The position numbers were made by a program, and so were the translations under genes. A DNA stretch of 64,000 nucleotides, from NCBI GenBank assembly GCA_023439305.1, contig JAEXOO010000018.1, forward strand, positions 62,001 to 126,000, written 5' to 3'. Origin of the DNA: Pseudomonadota bacterium (GTDB lineage Bacteria > Pseudomonadota > Gammaproteobacteria > Burkholderiales > Burkholderiaceae_B). Within the stretch, counting starts at the first letter, position 1. The number at the start of each line of letters is the position of its first letter. Positions 8,133-16,606 of the stretch are shown here, piece after piece. The notes under the pieces were generated by a model. The model did not search any database and was not told where the DNA came from. It saw only the letters and a list, made by a program, of their open reading frames with translations.

Positions 8133-9785
8133 TTAGTCTGCCGCTTCCTCGCGGGCCTGCTGACGCAGGGCGAATTTCTGTATTTTACCTGTCGAGGTCT
8201 TGGGCAGCTCAGCAAAGCTGAAATACCGGGGTATTTTAAAGCCCGCCAGATACTGGCGGCAATGCTCGGTCAGCTCTTGCGCGCTGACCTGCGCATCGGC
8301 ACGCAATTCCACATAGGCGTGCGGCGCTTCGCCCCAGCGCTCATCGGGATGGGCCACCACCGCCACAGCCTGCACCGCAGGATGACGATAGAGCACATCT
8401 TCGATCTCGATCGAGGAGATATTTTCCCCGCCTGAAATGATGATGTCCTTGCTGCGATCCTTGATGCGCACATAGCCGTCCGGTTCGCACACCGCCAGGT
8501 CTCCGGTATGGAACCAACCGCCCGCCAGAGCCTCCTCGGTTGCGGCGGCGTTCTTCAGGTAGCCTTTCATGGTGATATTGCCCCTGAACATGATCTCACC
8601 CATGGTCTGGCCATCGGCGGGCACCGGGCGCATGGTCTGGGGATCGATCACCTGCACCCCGCCTTGCAAATGGTAACGCACGCCTTGGCGCGCATTGCGC
8701 TGCGCCCGCGCCTGGATATCCAGCTCCTGCCAGGGCTCATGCTGGGCGCAGACCGCCGCAGGGCCATAGGTTTCCGTCAGGCCGTAGACATGCGTCAAGG
8801 CAAAACCCATGCGCTCCATGCCCTCGATCATGGCAGCGGGCGGCGCGGCGCCGGCCACCATGGCACATACGCCTCGAGGCAATGTCGCCTTGATGGACTC
8901 GTCGGCATTGACCAGCATGGAATGCACGATGGGCGCGCCGCAATAATGCGTCACTCCGTAGTCCGTCATGGCCTGCGCCATGGCCTGGGCCTCGACCCGC
9001 CGCAAACAGACATTGACGCCGGCACGCGCCGCCACCACCCATGGAAAGCACCAGCCATTGCAATGGAACATGGGCAGCGTCCACAAGTAAACCGCATGTT
9101 TGGGCATGTCCCATTCCAGAATGTTGGACAAGGCATTCAGGCAGGCGCCGCGATGGTGGTACACCACGCCCTTAGGCTTGCCCGTCGTGCCGCTGGTGTA
9201 GTTCAGCGCAATCGCGTCCCATTCGTCGGCGGGCAGAGACCACTCGAAGCGGGCATCGCCGCTGTCGATGAATTCAGCGTAGGTCTGGCGCCCTATCAGG
9301 CCGCCCTGCCCTTTGAAGAAAGGATCCACGACATCAATGAGCAGTATGGGATCGGTGCTTTCACGCAGCGTCAGAGCCTCTTGCATGACGGCGGCAAATT
9401 CACTGTCCACCAGCACGACGCGAGCCTGGCCGTGGTCCAGCATATAGGCAATGGTGGCGGCATCCAGGCGGGTGTTGAGGGTATTGAGCACCGCTCCGCA
9501 CATGGGCACGCCGAAATGCGCTTCCACCATGGGCGGCGTATTGGGCAGCATCACGGCCACCGTATCGCCCTTGCCTATTCCCTGCCGGCTCAAGGCGCTG
9601 GCCAACTGACGCGTGCGCGCATAAAGCTGTGCCCAACTCAGGCGCAGCCCGCCCTCGCGCGGCCCATAGACGACGGCCGGATAATCTGGATAAACGGCCG
9701 CGCTGCGCTCGATAAAATCCAGCGGCGACAGGGGCCGGTAATTGGCAGGGGTCTGCGGCAGATCTTGATCAAAAATAGTTGCCAT
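8133..9785 (-). CDS. Acyl-CoA synthetase (AMP-forming)
   Basis: 550 residues of the ANL adenylating superfamily, which activates a carboxylic acid as acyl-AMP and passes it to CoA. The P-loop-like motif YTSGTTGKPKGVVYHH, the A5 region HVYGLTETYGPA, the hinge HTGDLAVCEPDGYVRIKDRSKDIIISGGENIS and the C-terminal catalytic lysine in PKTSTGKIQKFALR are all present. It resembles the medium-chain/methylmercaptopropionate ligase group (DmdB-like); the true acid is unknown. ATG 9783-9785 is preceded by GGAG; the longer frame to 9833 adds 16 residues without support. It stands alone, divergent from crcB. Confidence 0.93.
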   Translation of the reverse strand: MATIFDQDLPQTPANYRPLSPLDFIERSAAVYPDYPAVVYGPREGGLRLSWAQLYARTRQLASALSRQGIGKGDTVAVMLPNTPPMVEAHFGVPMCGAVLNTLNTRLDAATIAYMLDHGQARVVLVDSEFAAVMQEALTLRESTDPILLIDVVDPFFKGQGGLIGRQTYAEFIDSGDARFEWSLPADEWDAIALNYTSGTTGKPKGVVYHHRGACLNALSNILEWDMPKHAVYLWTLPMFHCNGWCFPWVVAARAGVNVCLRRVEAQAMAQAMTDYGVTHYCGAPIVHSMLVNADESIKATLPRGVCAMVAGAAPPAAMIEGMERMGFALTHVYGLTETYGPAAVCAQHEPWQELDIQARAQRNARQGVRYHLQGGVQVIDPQTMRPVPADGQTMGEIMFRGNITMKGYLKNAAATEEALAGGWFHTGDLAVCEPDGYVRIKDRSKDIIISGGENISSIEIEDVLYRHPAVQAVAVVAHPDERWGEAPHAYVELRADAQVSAQELTEHCRQYLAGFKIPRYFSFAELPKTSTGKIQKFALRQQAREEAAD

Positions 9786-9941
9786 GATGTCTCCAGGAGG
9801 CTGCGGGTTGGCAGGCTTGCACCAGTTGCCCATCTGATATGCATGCTCTTACGGTAACGGGGCCGCGACGTTTGGACAAGATCGCGTTTTCAACCATACG
9901 AGCGCATAATGTCGTGATATCTATCGTATATATCCCGATCT

Positions 9942-9960
9942 GCTGACAGCTCGCTGACAG
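9942..9960 (+). repeat. Short direct repeat upstream of crcB
   Basis: GCTGACAG occurs at 9942-9949 and again at 9953-9960, an 11-bp period just ahead of the crcB start. It could be a regulator site or chance. No fluoride riboswitch fold is seen in this leader. Confidence 0.25.
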
Positions 9961-9983
9961 CGAATCGCCCTCCAAGGTAGGTT

Positions 9984-10370
9984 ATGCCTCTTGCTGCGTT
10001 GTACATCGCCATCGGCGGCGCCTTGGGCGCCCTGTCGCGCTGGCTGTTGAGCCAAACTCTTAATACTCTGTTTCCTACCCTCCCCCCCGGAACCCTGCTG
10101 GCCAACCTGATCGGCGGCTACCTGATGGGCATCGCCATGGCGTACTTCAGCGGACTGGGGCTGGCCCACGAGGGCTGGCGAGTCTTTGTCATGACCGGCT
10201 TTCTGGGCGGCTTGACCACTTTTTCCACATTTTCAGCGGAAATCATGACGCTGATGATGCAACAGCGCTATCTGTGGGCGCTGGGCGGCGTCGCCATCCA
10301 TGTGATCGGCTCTTTGTTCATGGTGGCGCTGGGCATGGCCACCTGGAGCCTATTGAAGGGGCAGGCATGA
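9984..10370 (+). CDS. crcB: Fluoride exporter CrcB
   Basis: 128 residues with four membrane segments. CrcB (Fluc) forms dimeric fluoride channels that keep cytoplasmic fluoride low. The family marks are GGALGALSRW near the N-terminus, the pore asparagine in TLLANLIGGYLMG, and GFLGGLTTFSTFSAE with the Phe-box phenylalanines. Its last bases overlap the next gene by ATGA, so it is coupled to a glutamine amidotransferase. Confidence 0.95.
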   Translation: MPLAALYIAIGGALGALSRWLLSQTLNTLFPTLPPGTLLANLIGGYLMGIAMAYFSGLGLAHEGWRVFVMTGFLGGLTTFSTFSAEIMTLMMQQRYLWALGGVAIHVIGSLFMVALGMATWSLLKGQA

Positions 10371-11167
10371 CACGCGTCCATATTCTGCAGGCAGGCGATC
10401 CGCCGGCCGATGTCATGCAGCGTTTCGGCAGCCAGGGGCTGTGGTTCACTCAGGCCTTGCAGCCCTTGAACGCAGACACGCTGATCTGGCGCGTGGACCA
10501 GGATCCGGCCCTGCCGCCGGCCGACTGTGCCGACCCGATCGTCATCACTGGTTCCTGGTGCATGGTCACGGACAGGCTCGACTGGAGTGAAGCCTTGGCT
10601 GCCTGGATACGACTACGCCTGCGGAATCACCTGCCGCTGCTGGGCATCTGCTACGGCCACCAACTGATGGCCCATGCCCTGGGCGGCGTGGTGGACTATC
10701 ATCCCAAGGGGCGGGAGCTGGGTTGTCTGCCGGTCACGCTCGCCCCCCAGGCGACCGAACACCCCCTGCTGTCCGATCTGCCCGCACAATTCAATGCACT
10801 GCTGACTCATCAGCAAAGCGTCCTGATGGTTCCCGACGGGGTGCAGGTCCTGGCCGGCTCCGAGCATGATCCGCACCAGATTCTGCGTTTCGGCCCGGCG
10901 CAGTGGTCAGCTCAGTTTCACCCTGAATTTTCCGGTGAGCTGCTGCGCTACTGCATCGAGCGCAATCGTGCGGCCCTGGAAGCAGAAGGCTGTGAAGTTG
11001 CGGCGTTGCTCGCGGGCGTGGGAGACACGCCGGCGGCGCGCCAACTGCTCTGGAAATTCGTAGCAGCCTACAGCCCGGCCTCATCGGCCGGCGTCCGGAA
11101 GAATTCGCCGGGCGTCTCGCCCATCAATTCGCGGAACGCCGCCACGAAGGCCGACATACTTTCGTAG
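10367..11167 (+). CDS. Class I glutamine amidotransferase-like protein
   Basis: 266 residues from the ATG that overlaps the crcB stop. It has the class I GATase triad: nucleophile C95 in LGICYGHQLMAHALGG, H185 and E187 in AQFHPEF. It looks like the stand-alone GuaA-N-like group, which hydrolyses glutamine to supply ammonia; partner and product are unknown. The conserved fold ends about residue 240. The last 30 or so residues are low in conservation and are encoded on the strand opposite the 3' end of the araC gene, giving a convergent overlap of 100 bp. The tail may be a recent read-through of an original stop. Confidence 0.85.
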   Translation: MTRVHILQAGDPPADVMQRFGSQGLWFTQALQPLNADTLIWRVDQDPALPPADCADPIVITGSWCMVTDRLDWSEALAAWIRLRLRNHLPLLGICYGHQLMAHALGGVVDYHPKGRELGCLPVTLAPQATEHPLLSDLPAQFNALLTHQQSVLMVPDGVQVLAGSEHDPHQILRFGPAQWSAQFHPEFSGELLRYCIERNRAALEAEGCEVAALLAGVGDTPAARQLLWKFVAAYSPASSAGVRKNSPGVSPINSRNAATKADILS

Positions 11168-11895
11168 CCACAGGCCAGCGCCACGTCGGTCACCCGCTCG
11201 TGGCGCTCCAGCATGGGCAAGGCGCTCATGATGCGCAAGCGCTGGCGCCAGGTCCGAAACGTCAAGCCTGTTTCCTGCCGGAACAGGCGGCTGAGCGTCT
11301 TTTCCGATACTCCCTGCCGCGCCGCCAAATCCTGCAAAGTCCAGTCCGCTGCAGGATTGGTTTGCAATTGCTGGCAGATATCACGCAAGCGCGCATCCGT
11401 CGGCCACGGCAGGATCAACCCGCTTTCGGGCGCCGCCAGCAAACGGTCCAGCAAAACCTGAACCAGGCGCCCTTGCTCTCCGGCCTGTTCATACAGCACA
11501 GGCAAGGAGCTGAACTCCCGGATCAACTCCCGCAGCAAACGATTCACCGCCACCACACGGCACTGCTCGTAGTGGCAAGGCAAGGCCTGCACATCAATGT
11601 ACAGACTGCGGATCTGCGCATCGGGTGAACAGCGCACGCCGTGCTCCACTCCGGCAGGCACCCAGACCGCCTGCTGGGGCGGCGCCATGAAGCGCCCGGC
11701 GGCCGTGCGCACCTCGATCACCCCGGTCAAGGCGTAGGAGAACTGCACCCAGGGATGGCGATGCGGCCGGGAAATGGCTTGATTGGGCAAGGCGCGCTCC
11801 TGTCCATACAAAGGCCTGGGCAGGTAGCGCAATTGCCGCAAACCCTCCGGAATCGCATCGGAATGCACCAATATGTCCGTTTGTCGATAATCCAT
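11068..11895 (-). CDS. AraC family transcriptional regulator with cupin sensor domain
   Basis: 275 residues. The N-terminal half is a cupin-like fold (RPHRHPWVQFSYALTGVIEV, then VWVPAGVEHGV). The C-terminal hundred residues hold two helix-turn-helix motifs: WTLQDLAARQGVSEKTLSRLF and VTDVALACGYESMSAFVAAFRE, the AraC/XylS signature. It is divergent from the yfeH-type transporter, which is its likely target. Three repeats resembling AraC-type half-sites fill the short intergenic region and reach into its own start, suggesting autoregulation. Inducer unknown. Confidence 0.92.
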   Translation of the reverse strand: MDYRQTDILVHSDAIPEGLRQLRYLPRPLYGQERALPNQAISRPHRHPWVQFSYALTGVIEVRTAAGRFMAPPQQAVWVPAGVEHGVRCSPDAQIRSLYIDVQALPCHYEQCRVVAVNRLLRELIREFSSLPVLYEQAGEQGRLVQVLLDRLLAAPESGLILPWPTDARLRDICQQLQTNPAADWTLQDLAARQGVSEKTLSRLFRQETGLTFRTWRQRLRIMSALPMLERHERVTDVALACGYESMSAFVAAFRELMGETPGEFFRTPADEAGL

Positions 11896-11934
11896 ATCCG
11901 TTTAACGATAAACACCCACGTTTGTCTACGGTAA
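11876..11934. promoter_or_regulatory. Three direct repeats between araC-type regulator and yfeH, candidate operator
   Basis: TCCGTTTGTCGATAA (11876-11890), TCCGTTTAACGATAA (11897-11911) and a diverged CGTTTGTCTACGGTAA (11919-11934) are spaced 21 and 20 bp apart, about two helical turns. AraC-family proteins commonly bind direct repeats at this spacing. The first copy lies within codons 2-7 of the regulator gene; the third abuts the yfeH 5' region. Confidence 0.55.
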
Positions 11935-11971
11935 AGTGAACCGTCCTTTTTCGCAACTATTCTTAAATGCC

Positions 11972-12976
11972 ATGTTGTCTCGCCTAAGACTGCTGTTCGA
12001 TAATTTCACACTGATCCTCATCGGCGTCGTCGCGCTGGCCACCATCTTTCCTGCCTACGGCCAAGGCGCGGTCATCTTCGAGCTGATCACGGGCCTGGCC
12101 ATCGCCCTGCTGTTCTTCATGCACGGCGCCAAGCTGTCGCGCGACGCCATCATTGCTGGCGCCACACACTGGCGTCTGCACTTGCTGGTGTTCGCCTGCA
12201 CCTTCGTCATGTTCCCGCTATTGGGCCTGGCTTTGAAGCCCGTGCTGCTGCCGCTGTTGGGCATGCCTTTGTTCATCGGCATCCTGTATCTATGCGCCCT
12301 CCCAGGCACAGTGCAATCGGCTATTGCCTTCACCTCGATTGCCCGCGGCAATATCCCGGCGGCGGTCTGCAGCGCTTCGGCCTCCAGCCTGATCGGGATC
12401 GTGCTCACACCGGTGCTGCTCAAGCTGCTGTTGGATGCCGAAGCGGGCTCGGCGGCCTCGACCCTGGACGCAATCAAGAAGATCAGCATGCAATTGCTGC
12501 TGCCTTTTGTGGTCGGCCATTTGATGCGCCCCTGGATCGGCGGCTGGATGGACCGCAATCGCTCCTGGCTGCGCAGCGTGGATCAGAGCTCCATCCTGCT
12601 GGTGGTCTACACCGCCTTCAGCGCCTCGGTCATCGGCGGTCTTTGGCAAGCTGTACCGCCCATGTCCTTGCTGATCCTGACCATTGTGTGTCTGGTGCTG
12701 CTGGCTGTGGTTCTGGTGCTGACCACCTGGATGGCGCGCCGTTTCGGCTTCAACAAAGAAGACGAGATCACCATCGTGTTCTGCGGTTCCAAGAAAAGCC
12801 TGGCCACCGGCGTGCCCATGGCCCAGGTGTTGTTCACTGGCGCCGCCATCGGCCCTGCTCTACTGCCCATCATGCTTTTTCACCAGATCCAGCTCATGGC
12901 CTGTGCCGTCATCGCTAACCACTACGCTCGCCGCCCTCACGACGAGCAAGTCGAAGGCGTGCTGCAAAAAGCGTAA
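11972..12976 (+). CDS. yfeH: Bile acid:sodium symporter family transporter, YfeH type
   Basis: 334 residues with about ten membrane segments. It follows E. coli YfeH closely: LLFFMHGAKLSRDAIIAG, LCALPGTVQSAIAFTSIARGN, AAVCSASASSLIGI, FNKEDEITIVFCGSKKSLATGVPMA and MLFHQIQLMACAVIA. Family members use a sodium gradient to move organic anions; the substrate of this branch is not known. ATG 11972 was chosen by alignment with YfeH; an upstream GTG at 11936 would add 12 residues and overlap the operator repeats. The gene is probably controlled by the divergent AraC regulator and ends at a strong terminator. Confidence 0.9.
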   Translation: MLSRLRLLFDNFTLILIGVVALATIFPAYGQGAVIFELITGLAIALLFFMHGAKLSRDAIIAGATHWRLHLLVFACTFVMFPLLGLALKPVLLPLLGMPLFIGILYLCALPGTVQSAIAFTSIARGNIPAAVCSASASSLIGIVLTPVLLKLLLDAEAGSAASTLDAIKKISMQLLLPFVVGHLMRPWIGGWMDRNRSWLRSVDQSSILLVVYTAFSASVIGGLWQAVPPMSLLILTIVCLVLLAVVLVLTTWMARRFGFNKEDEITIVFCGSKKSLATGVPMAQVLFTGAAIGPALLPIMLFHQIQLMACAVIANHYARRPHDEQVEGVLQKA

Positions 12977-13003
12977 TTCACCCCTGCATTCCTGTGCAAT
13001 TTT

Positions 13004-13030
13004 CCGCCCTTTCGAGGGCGGTTTTTTTTT
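13004..13030 (+). terminator. Rho-independent terminator after yfeH
   Basis: CCGCCCT and AGGGCGG pair around a TTCG loop (13004-13021) and are followed by a run of nine to ten T. It lies 28 bp after the yfeH stop. Confidence 0.9.
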
Positions 13031-13196
13031 GAATGATGTCAATCGAAATGCCTGCGGACAGCAGCAACGTGGAACCTACCGCCACGCCGTAGGAGCCCAA
13101 AGGCGTAATGTTGCGGGTAACCATGGCGAAATCCGGTCCCGGACTGATGACGGCCAACAGAGTGATGAGTTCTACACTCGATCAGTGAGTTTTCAT
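13021..13196 (-). pseudogene. LysE/RhtB-family exporter remnant (5' fragment)
   Basis: Translating the minus strand from an ATG at 13194-13196 gives MKTH, an in-frame TGA stop, then SSVELITLLAVISPGPDF, AMVTRNITPLGSYGVAVG and STLLLSAGISIDII. The SPGPDFAMVTRN segment is the LysE/RhtB amino-acid exporter signature at its normal N-terminal place. The frame carries an early stop and ends where the yfeH terminator begins; about 150 residues of a normal protein are missing. It is therefore a decayed fragment, probably left by a deletion that also moved the terminator next to it. Confidence 0.7.
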
Positions 13197-13275
13197 CGAG
13201 CATCCAGTCCTGCGCGGCTTGCTGTAGAGATACTCGGCAAATGACGCGGGCCTGACTCGTGCCGATCCTGGCGTT

Positions 13276-14091
13276 CTACATCAGGCGATCAATGCGATCA
13301 TTCAGCGTCGCCGCCGACAGCTCTCCGGCACGCACGTCCAGGAGCCTGCCCTGCTCGTCCAGAAACAAGGTTGTCGGCAAGCCCCGGCTGCGCACAGCCT
13401 GGCCCAGCTGCATCTGGGGGTCCAGCCACATGTGCTCCAACTCCAGCTTTTCCTTGGACAGATACTGCAGGATGACTGCGGCCTCCTCGCCCTGATTGGC
13501 GAACACGATGTGCACATCGTCGCGACTGCTTTGAACCTGTTTGAAGGCTGGCATCTCGCGCCGGCAAGGGGGGCACCAGCTGGCCCACAGATTCACCACC
13601 GTCAACTTGCCCTTGTAGCCGTCCAGGCCGGCTGAATCCGCTGTCTGCGCCTGCAAAGGCTGCAGGGCCACAGCCGGCAGAACCTGCGGCTCTTGCGGCT
13701 GCGCCCGGCCCGTGCCCACCATGATCACGGCAAACACCGCTACCCCCGCGACCAGCCCTCCCGACAGTGCGGGTAGAACATGCTTGTCTCGCAGAATGCG
13801 CCACAACCAGTACGTCAAGGCGGCACCGATCGCCGCTGGCACCATCAGGCCGCCGTCGCGCAGATCCAGCCAATTCAAGGGTGCGTGACGGTAGAAGTCC
13901 CACTGCTGGATCAAAAAGCCAAGACGGCCCGCCAGCACACCCAGCAGAATCCCACGCCACAATGCCGACTCGGCCCGGGTCTGGCGCCGTCGATCCAGCC
14001 ATGCCGCCAGGAGCAGGGCCGTCATGGCGGCGGCCATGGATGCGAACAAAGCCGTGGCAAAGGTAAAAGGACCGATCTGAATGCTTTGCAT
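13276..14091 (-). CDS. TlpA-type thiol:disulfide oxidoreductase with N-terminal Lgt-like membrane domain
   Basis: 271 residues from ATG 14089-14091 (MQSIQIGPF); an upstream TTG is not needed. About four membrane segments cover residues 5-125, and their spacing and motifs (IGPFTFAT, LAGRLGFLIQQW, DGGLMVPAAIGA) recall prolipoprotein diacylglyceryl transferase without its catalytic residues. The C-terminal 130 residues form a thioredoxin fold with redox motif WASWCPPCRREMP (C173 and C176) and cis-Pro in GLPTTLFLDEQG. The domain should face the periplasm and handle disulfide reduction, possibly for cytochrome c or lipoprotein maturation. The gene stands alone. Confidence 0.85.
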   Translation of the reverse strand: MQSIQIGPFTFATALFASMAAAMTALLLAAWLDRRRQTRAESALWRGILLGVLAGRLGFLIQQWDFYRHAPLNWLDLRDGGLMVPAAIGAALTYWLWRILRDKHVLPALSGGLVAGVAVFAVIMVGTGRAQPQEPQVLPAVALQPLQAQTADSAGLDGYKGKLTVVNLWASWCPPCRREMPAFKQVQSSRDDVHIVFANQGEEAAVILQYLSKEKLELEHMWLDPQMQLGQAVRSRGLPTTLFLDEQGRLLDVRAGELSAATLNDRIDRLM

Positions 14092-14193
14092 GAATACGAT
14101 TCCTGGCAAGAGCGGCTAAAAGAAAAGCCCGCCATGGACGGGCTGCACCAACAGGAATGGACATCTTGACGGCGGAAAGATTCCCGACTGGTC

Positions 14194-14856
14194 TCAGGAA
14201 ACCGCAAGCGCCTGCATGAACTGCGTAATCTTGGATGCGCTTTTGATGCCAGGTGCATCTTCCACGCCACTGCTGACGTCAATCGCATAGGGCTTGTGCA
14301 AGGCCACGCGTTCGGCCACATTGGCAATTCGCATGCCGCCGGCCAGAATCAGCGGAGGCAGGCCATCCTGCCCCTCCAGGCGTTGCTGCAGCCCTTGGAT
14401 CAAGCCGGCATCAAAGGCCGTGCCCGTACCGCCGTAGGCATCGTGATACCCGTCCATCAGCCAGCCCTGCGCATCGGCATAGCGCAGGCAGGATTGGTAC
14501 AGGCCTTCCACCGTATCCAGCCCCGGAGCCCCCACCCGAAAAGCCTTGATGTACGGATGCCCATACAGACCGCACTGTTCGGGGCTTTCTTCACCATGAA
14601 ACTGCAACAGATCCGGCCGGACCTGGGCCAGGATTTCCCGCACAAAGGCCTCATCGGCGTTCACGAACAGACTGACCGCCTGCACAAATGCCGGGATCCG
14701 GCGGCGCAGCCGCGCCGCCTGGTCGGTCGCGAGCATGCGCGGGCTCTTGGGGTAGAACACAAAGCCTAAGGCATCGGCGCCGGCCAGCACGGCCGCGTCA
14801 ATGTCCTGCTCCCGGGTAAATCCGCAAATCTTGACCCGGGTACGAGCTGACATCAT
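14194..14856 (-). CDS. trpF: Phosphoribosylanthranilate isomerase TrpF
   Basis: 220 residues; third step of tryptophan synthesis, an Amadori rearrangement in a TIM barrel. The catalytic Cys lies in RVKICGFTREQD and the catalytic Asp in GWLMDGYHDAYGGTG; the phosphate-binding LAGGMRIANV and DVSSGVEDAPGIKS are intact. Two adjacent ATG codons follow AGGAG at good spacing; I took the first. No trpA or trpB is adjacent, so trpF stands apart from them here. It follows the dctM terminator and presumably has its own promoter. Confidence 0.95.
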   Translation of the reverse strand: MMSARTRVKICGFTREQDIDAAVLAGADALGFVFYPKSPRMLATDQAARLRRRIPAFVQAVSLFVNADEAFVREILAQVRPDLLQFHGEESPEQCGLYGHPYIKAFRVGAPGLDTVEGLYQSCLRYADAQGWLMDGYHDAYGGTGTAFDAGLIQGLQQRLEGQDGLPPLILAGGMRIANVAERVALHKPYAIDVSSGVEDAPGIKSASKITQFMQALAVS

Positions 14857-14892
14857 GGCTGCTCCTGAAATGAAAAACACCCTCACGGCGGT

Positions 14893-14920
14893 AAAAAAAA
14901 AAGGGGGCTGCTCGCCCCCG
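14893..14920 (-). terminator. Rho-independent terminator after dctM
   Basis: On the minus strand GGGGGC-GAGCA-GCCCCC is followed by ten T. It separates the TRAP permease genes from trpF. Confidence 0.9.
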
Positions 14921-14939
14921 TTGTTCAAGCGCTCAGGTC

Positions 14940-16604
14940 TTACTGGAAAGAGGCGGCGGGGTCCGCCCCGTAACTGTCCGACCCATAGGTCGATTCGGTA
15001 CCGAACTGAATCTGCGAGTCATCCAGCAAGACTTCGCCGTGCTTGTAGTGCGTGACCATGCCGGGAAAGAGCATGACAGCAGCCACCATCAGCAACTGAA
15101 TAATGATAAAGGGAACCGAGCCCCAATAGATATCCGTGGTCGCCACTCGCCTGATGCGCTCGCCAGTGACCTTGTCCGTGTAGTCTTCCTTGGGCGCGAC
15201 CGAACGCAGAAAGAACAAGGCGAAGCCGAACGGCGGATGCATGAAAGATGTCTGCATATTGACCGCCAGCAGCACGCCGAACCAGATCAGGTCTATGCCC
15301 ATCTTGTCGGCAATCGGCCCCAGCAGCGGCACGATAATGAAGGCCAGCTCGAAGAAATCCAGGAAGAACGCCAACAGGAAGGTCAGAATACTGACCACGA
15401 TCAGGAAACCCCATTGACCGCCCGGCATGTCGATCAACAAGTGCTCCACCCACAGGTCGCCATTGATGCCCCGGAAGCTCAGGCTGAAGACGGTCGAACC
15501 CACCAGGATGAAGACCACGAAGCAGGACAGACGCGTAGTGGATTCCATGGCCTGGCGCAGCAGCTTCCAGGACAGGCGACCCCGTGACACGGCCATGATG
15601 ATGGCACCCACAGCGCCCATGGCCCCGCCTTCAGTCGGCGTGGCCACGCCGATGAAGATGGTACCCAGCACCAAGAAAATCAGGAACAGCGGCGGGATCA
15701 TGACGAACACCACGCGCTCGGCGATCTTGGACAGCAGATTCAGATGCAACAGCTTGTTCGCCAGAGCGATGACCCAGGACGTCAATCCCCACAGGATCAG
15801 CAGCACGACGATGTGCTCGTCCACGGGAATATTCGGATGGGTGGCAAAGTAATGCTGCGAACCGAAATAGGCCACGGCCGAGGCCAGCAGCGTCAGCACG
15901 ATCAGCGAGGTCAGACCGCGGCTGCCGTTGGGCTCCATATATACCCGAGCCTCGGGCGGCAAGGCCGGCGCGGATTTGGGCTTGATGTAGGACATCACCA
16001 CGATGTACAGGATGTACGTACCCGTCAGGATCAAGCCGGGCAGCATGGCGCCCCGGTACATGTCGCCGATCGAACGGCCCAATTGGTCGGCCAGGATGAT
16101 CAGCACGATGGATGGCGGAATGATCTGCGACAGCGTACCCGAGGCCGCGATCACACCGGTCGCCAGCCGCCTGTCATAGCCGTAGCGCAGCATGATGGGC
16201 AGAGAGATCAGCCCCATGGAAATCACCGAGGCCGATACCACACCGGTCGTGGCGGCCAGCATGGCGCCTACCAGCACCACTGCAATCGCAAGCCCGCCGC
16301 GCAGCGGACCGAACAACTGGCCGATGGTGTCCAGAAGATCTTCGGCCATGCCGGAGCGCTCTAGAATCAGCCCCATCAAGGTAAAGAACGGCACCGCCAG
16401 CAAGGTATCGTTTTCGACAATGCCAAAGACCCGTTGCGGCAAAGCCTGGAACAGAGCGGGCTGCATCAGCCCCAGTTCGATGGCCACCAGGCCGTACAGA
16501 ATGCCGATGGCCGCCAGAGTGAAAGCCACAGGAAAACCCAGCAGCAAGAACGCGATCAAGTTAAAGAACATGATCGGCGCCAGATTATCAACAAAGAATT
16601 CCAT
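14940..16604 (-). CDS. dctM: TRAP transporter large permease DctM
   Basis: 554 residues with about 12-14 membrane segments. TRAP large subunits form the sodium-driven transport channel of a binding-protein-dependent uptake system. Family marks: FFTLMGLILERSGMAEDLLDTIGQLFGPLRGGLAIAVVLVGAMLAATTG (residues about 75-120) and SGTLSQIIPPSIVLIILADQLG. It belongs to the longer form seen in the mannitol/chloroaromatic group. The ATG at 16604 lies 2 bp after the dctQ stop. No dctP gene is adjacent on either side, so the binding protein must be encoded elsewhere or be missing. Confidence 0.92.
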   Translation of the reverse strand: MEFFVDNLAPIMFFNLIAFLLLGFPVAFTLAAIGILYGLVAIELGLMQPALFQALPQRVFGIVENDTLLAVPFFTLMGLILERSGMAEDLLDTIGQLFGPLRGGLAIAVVLVGAMLAATTGVVSASVISMGLISLPIMLRYGYDRRLATGVIAASGTLSQIIPPSIVLIILADQLGRSIGDMYRGAMLPGLILTGTYILYIVVMSYIKPKSAPALPPEARVYMEPNGSRGLTSLIVLTLLASAVAYFGSQHYFATHPNIPVDEHIVVLLILWGLTSWVIALANKLLHLNLLSKIAERVVFVMIPPLFLIFLVLGTIFIGVATPTEGGAMGAVGAIIMAVSRGRLSWKLLRQAMESTTRLSCFVVFILVGSTVFSLSFRGINGDLWVEHLLIDMPGGQWGFLIVVSILTFLLAFFLDFFELAFIIVPLLGPIADKMGIDLIWFGVLLAVNMQTSFMHPPFGFALFFLRSVAPKEDYTDKVTGERIRRVATTDIYWGSVPFIIIQLLMVAAVMLFPGMVTHYKHGEVLLDDSQIQFGTESTYGSDSYGADPAASFQ

Positions 16605-16606
16605 TG

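Noticed and set aside
9834..9983. Possible fluoride riboswitch ahead of crcB
   Set aside because: I could not find the conserved pseudoknot core expected of the crcB motif; only a short direct repeat is present.
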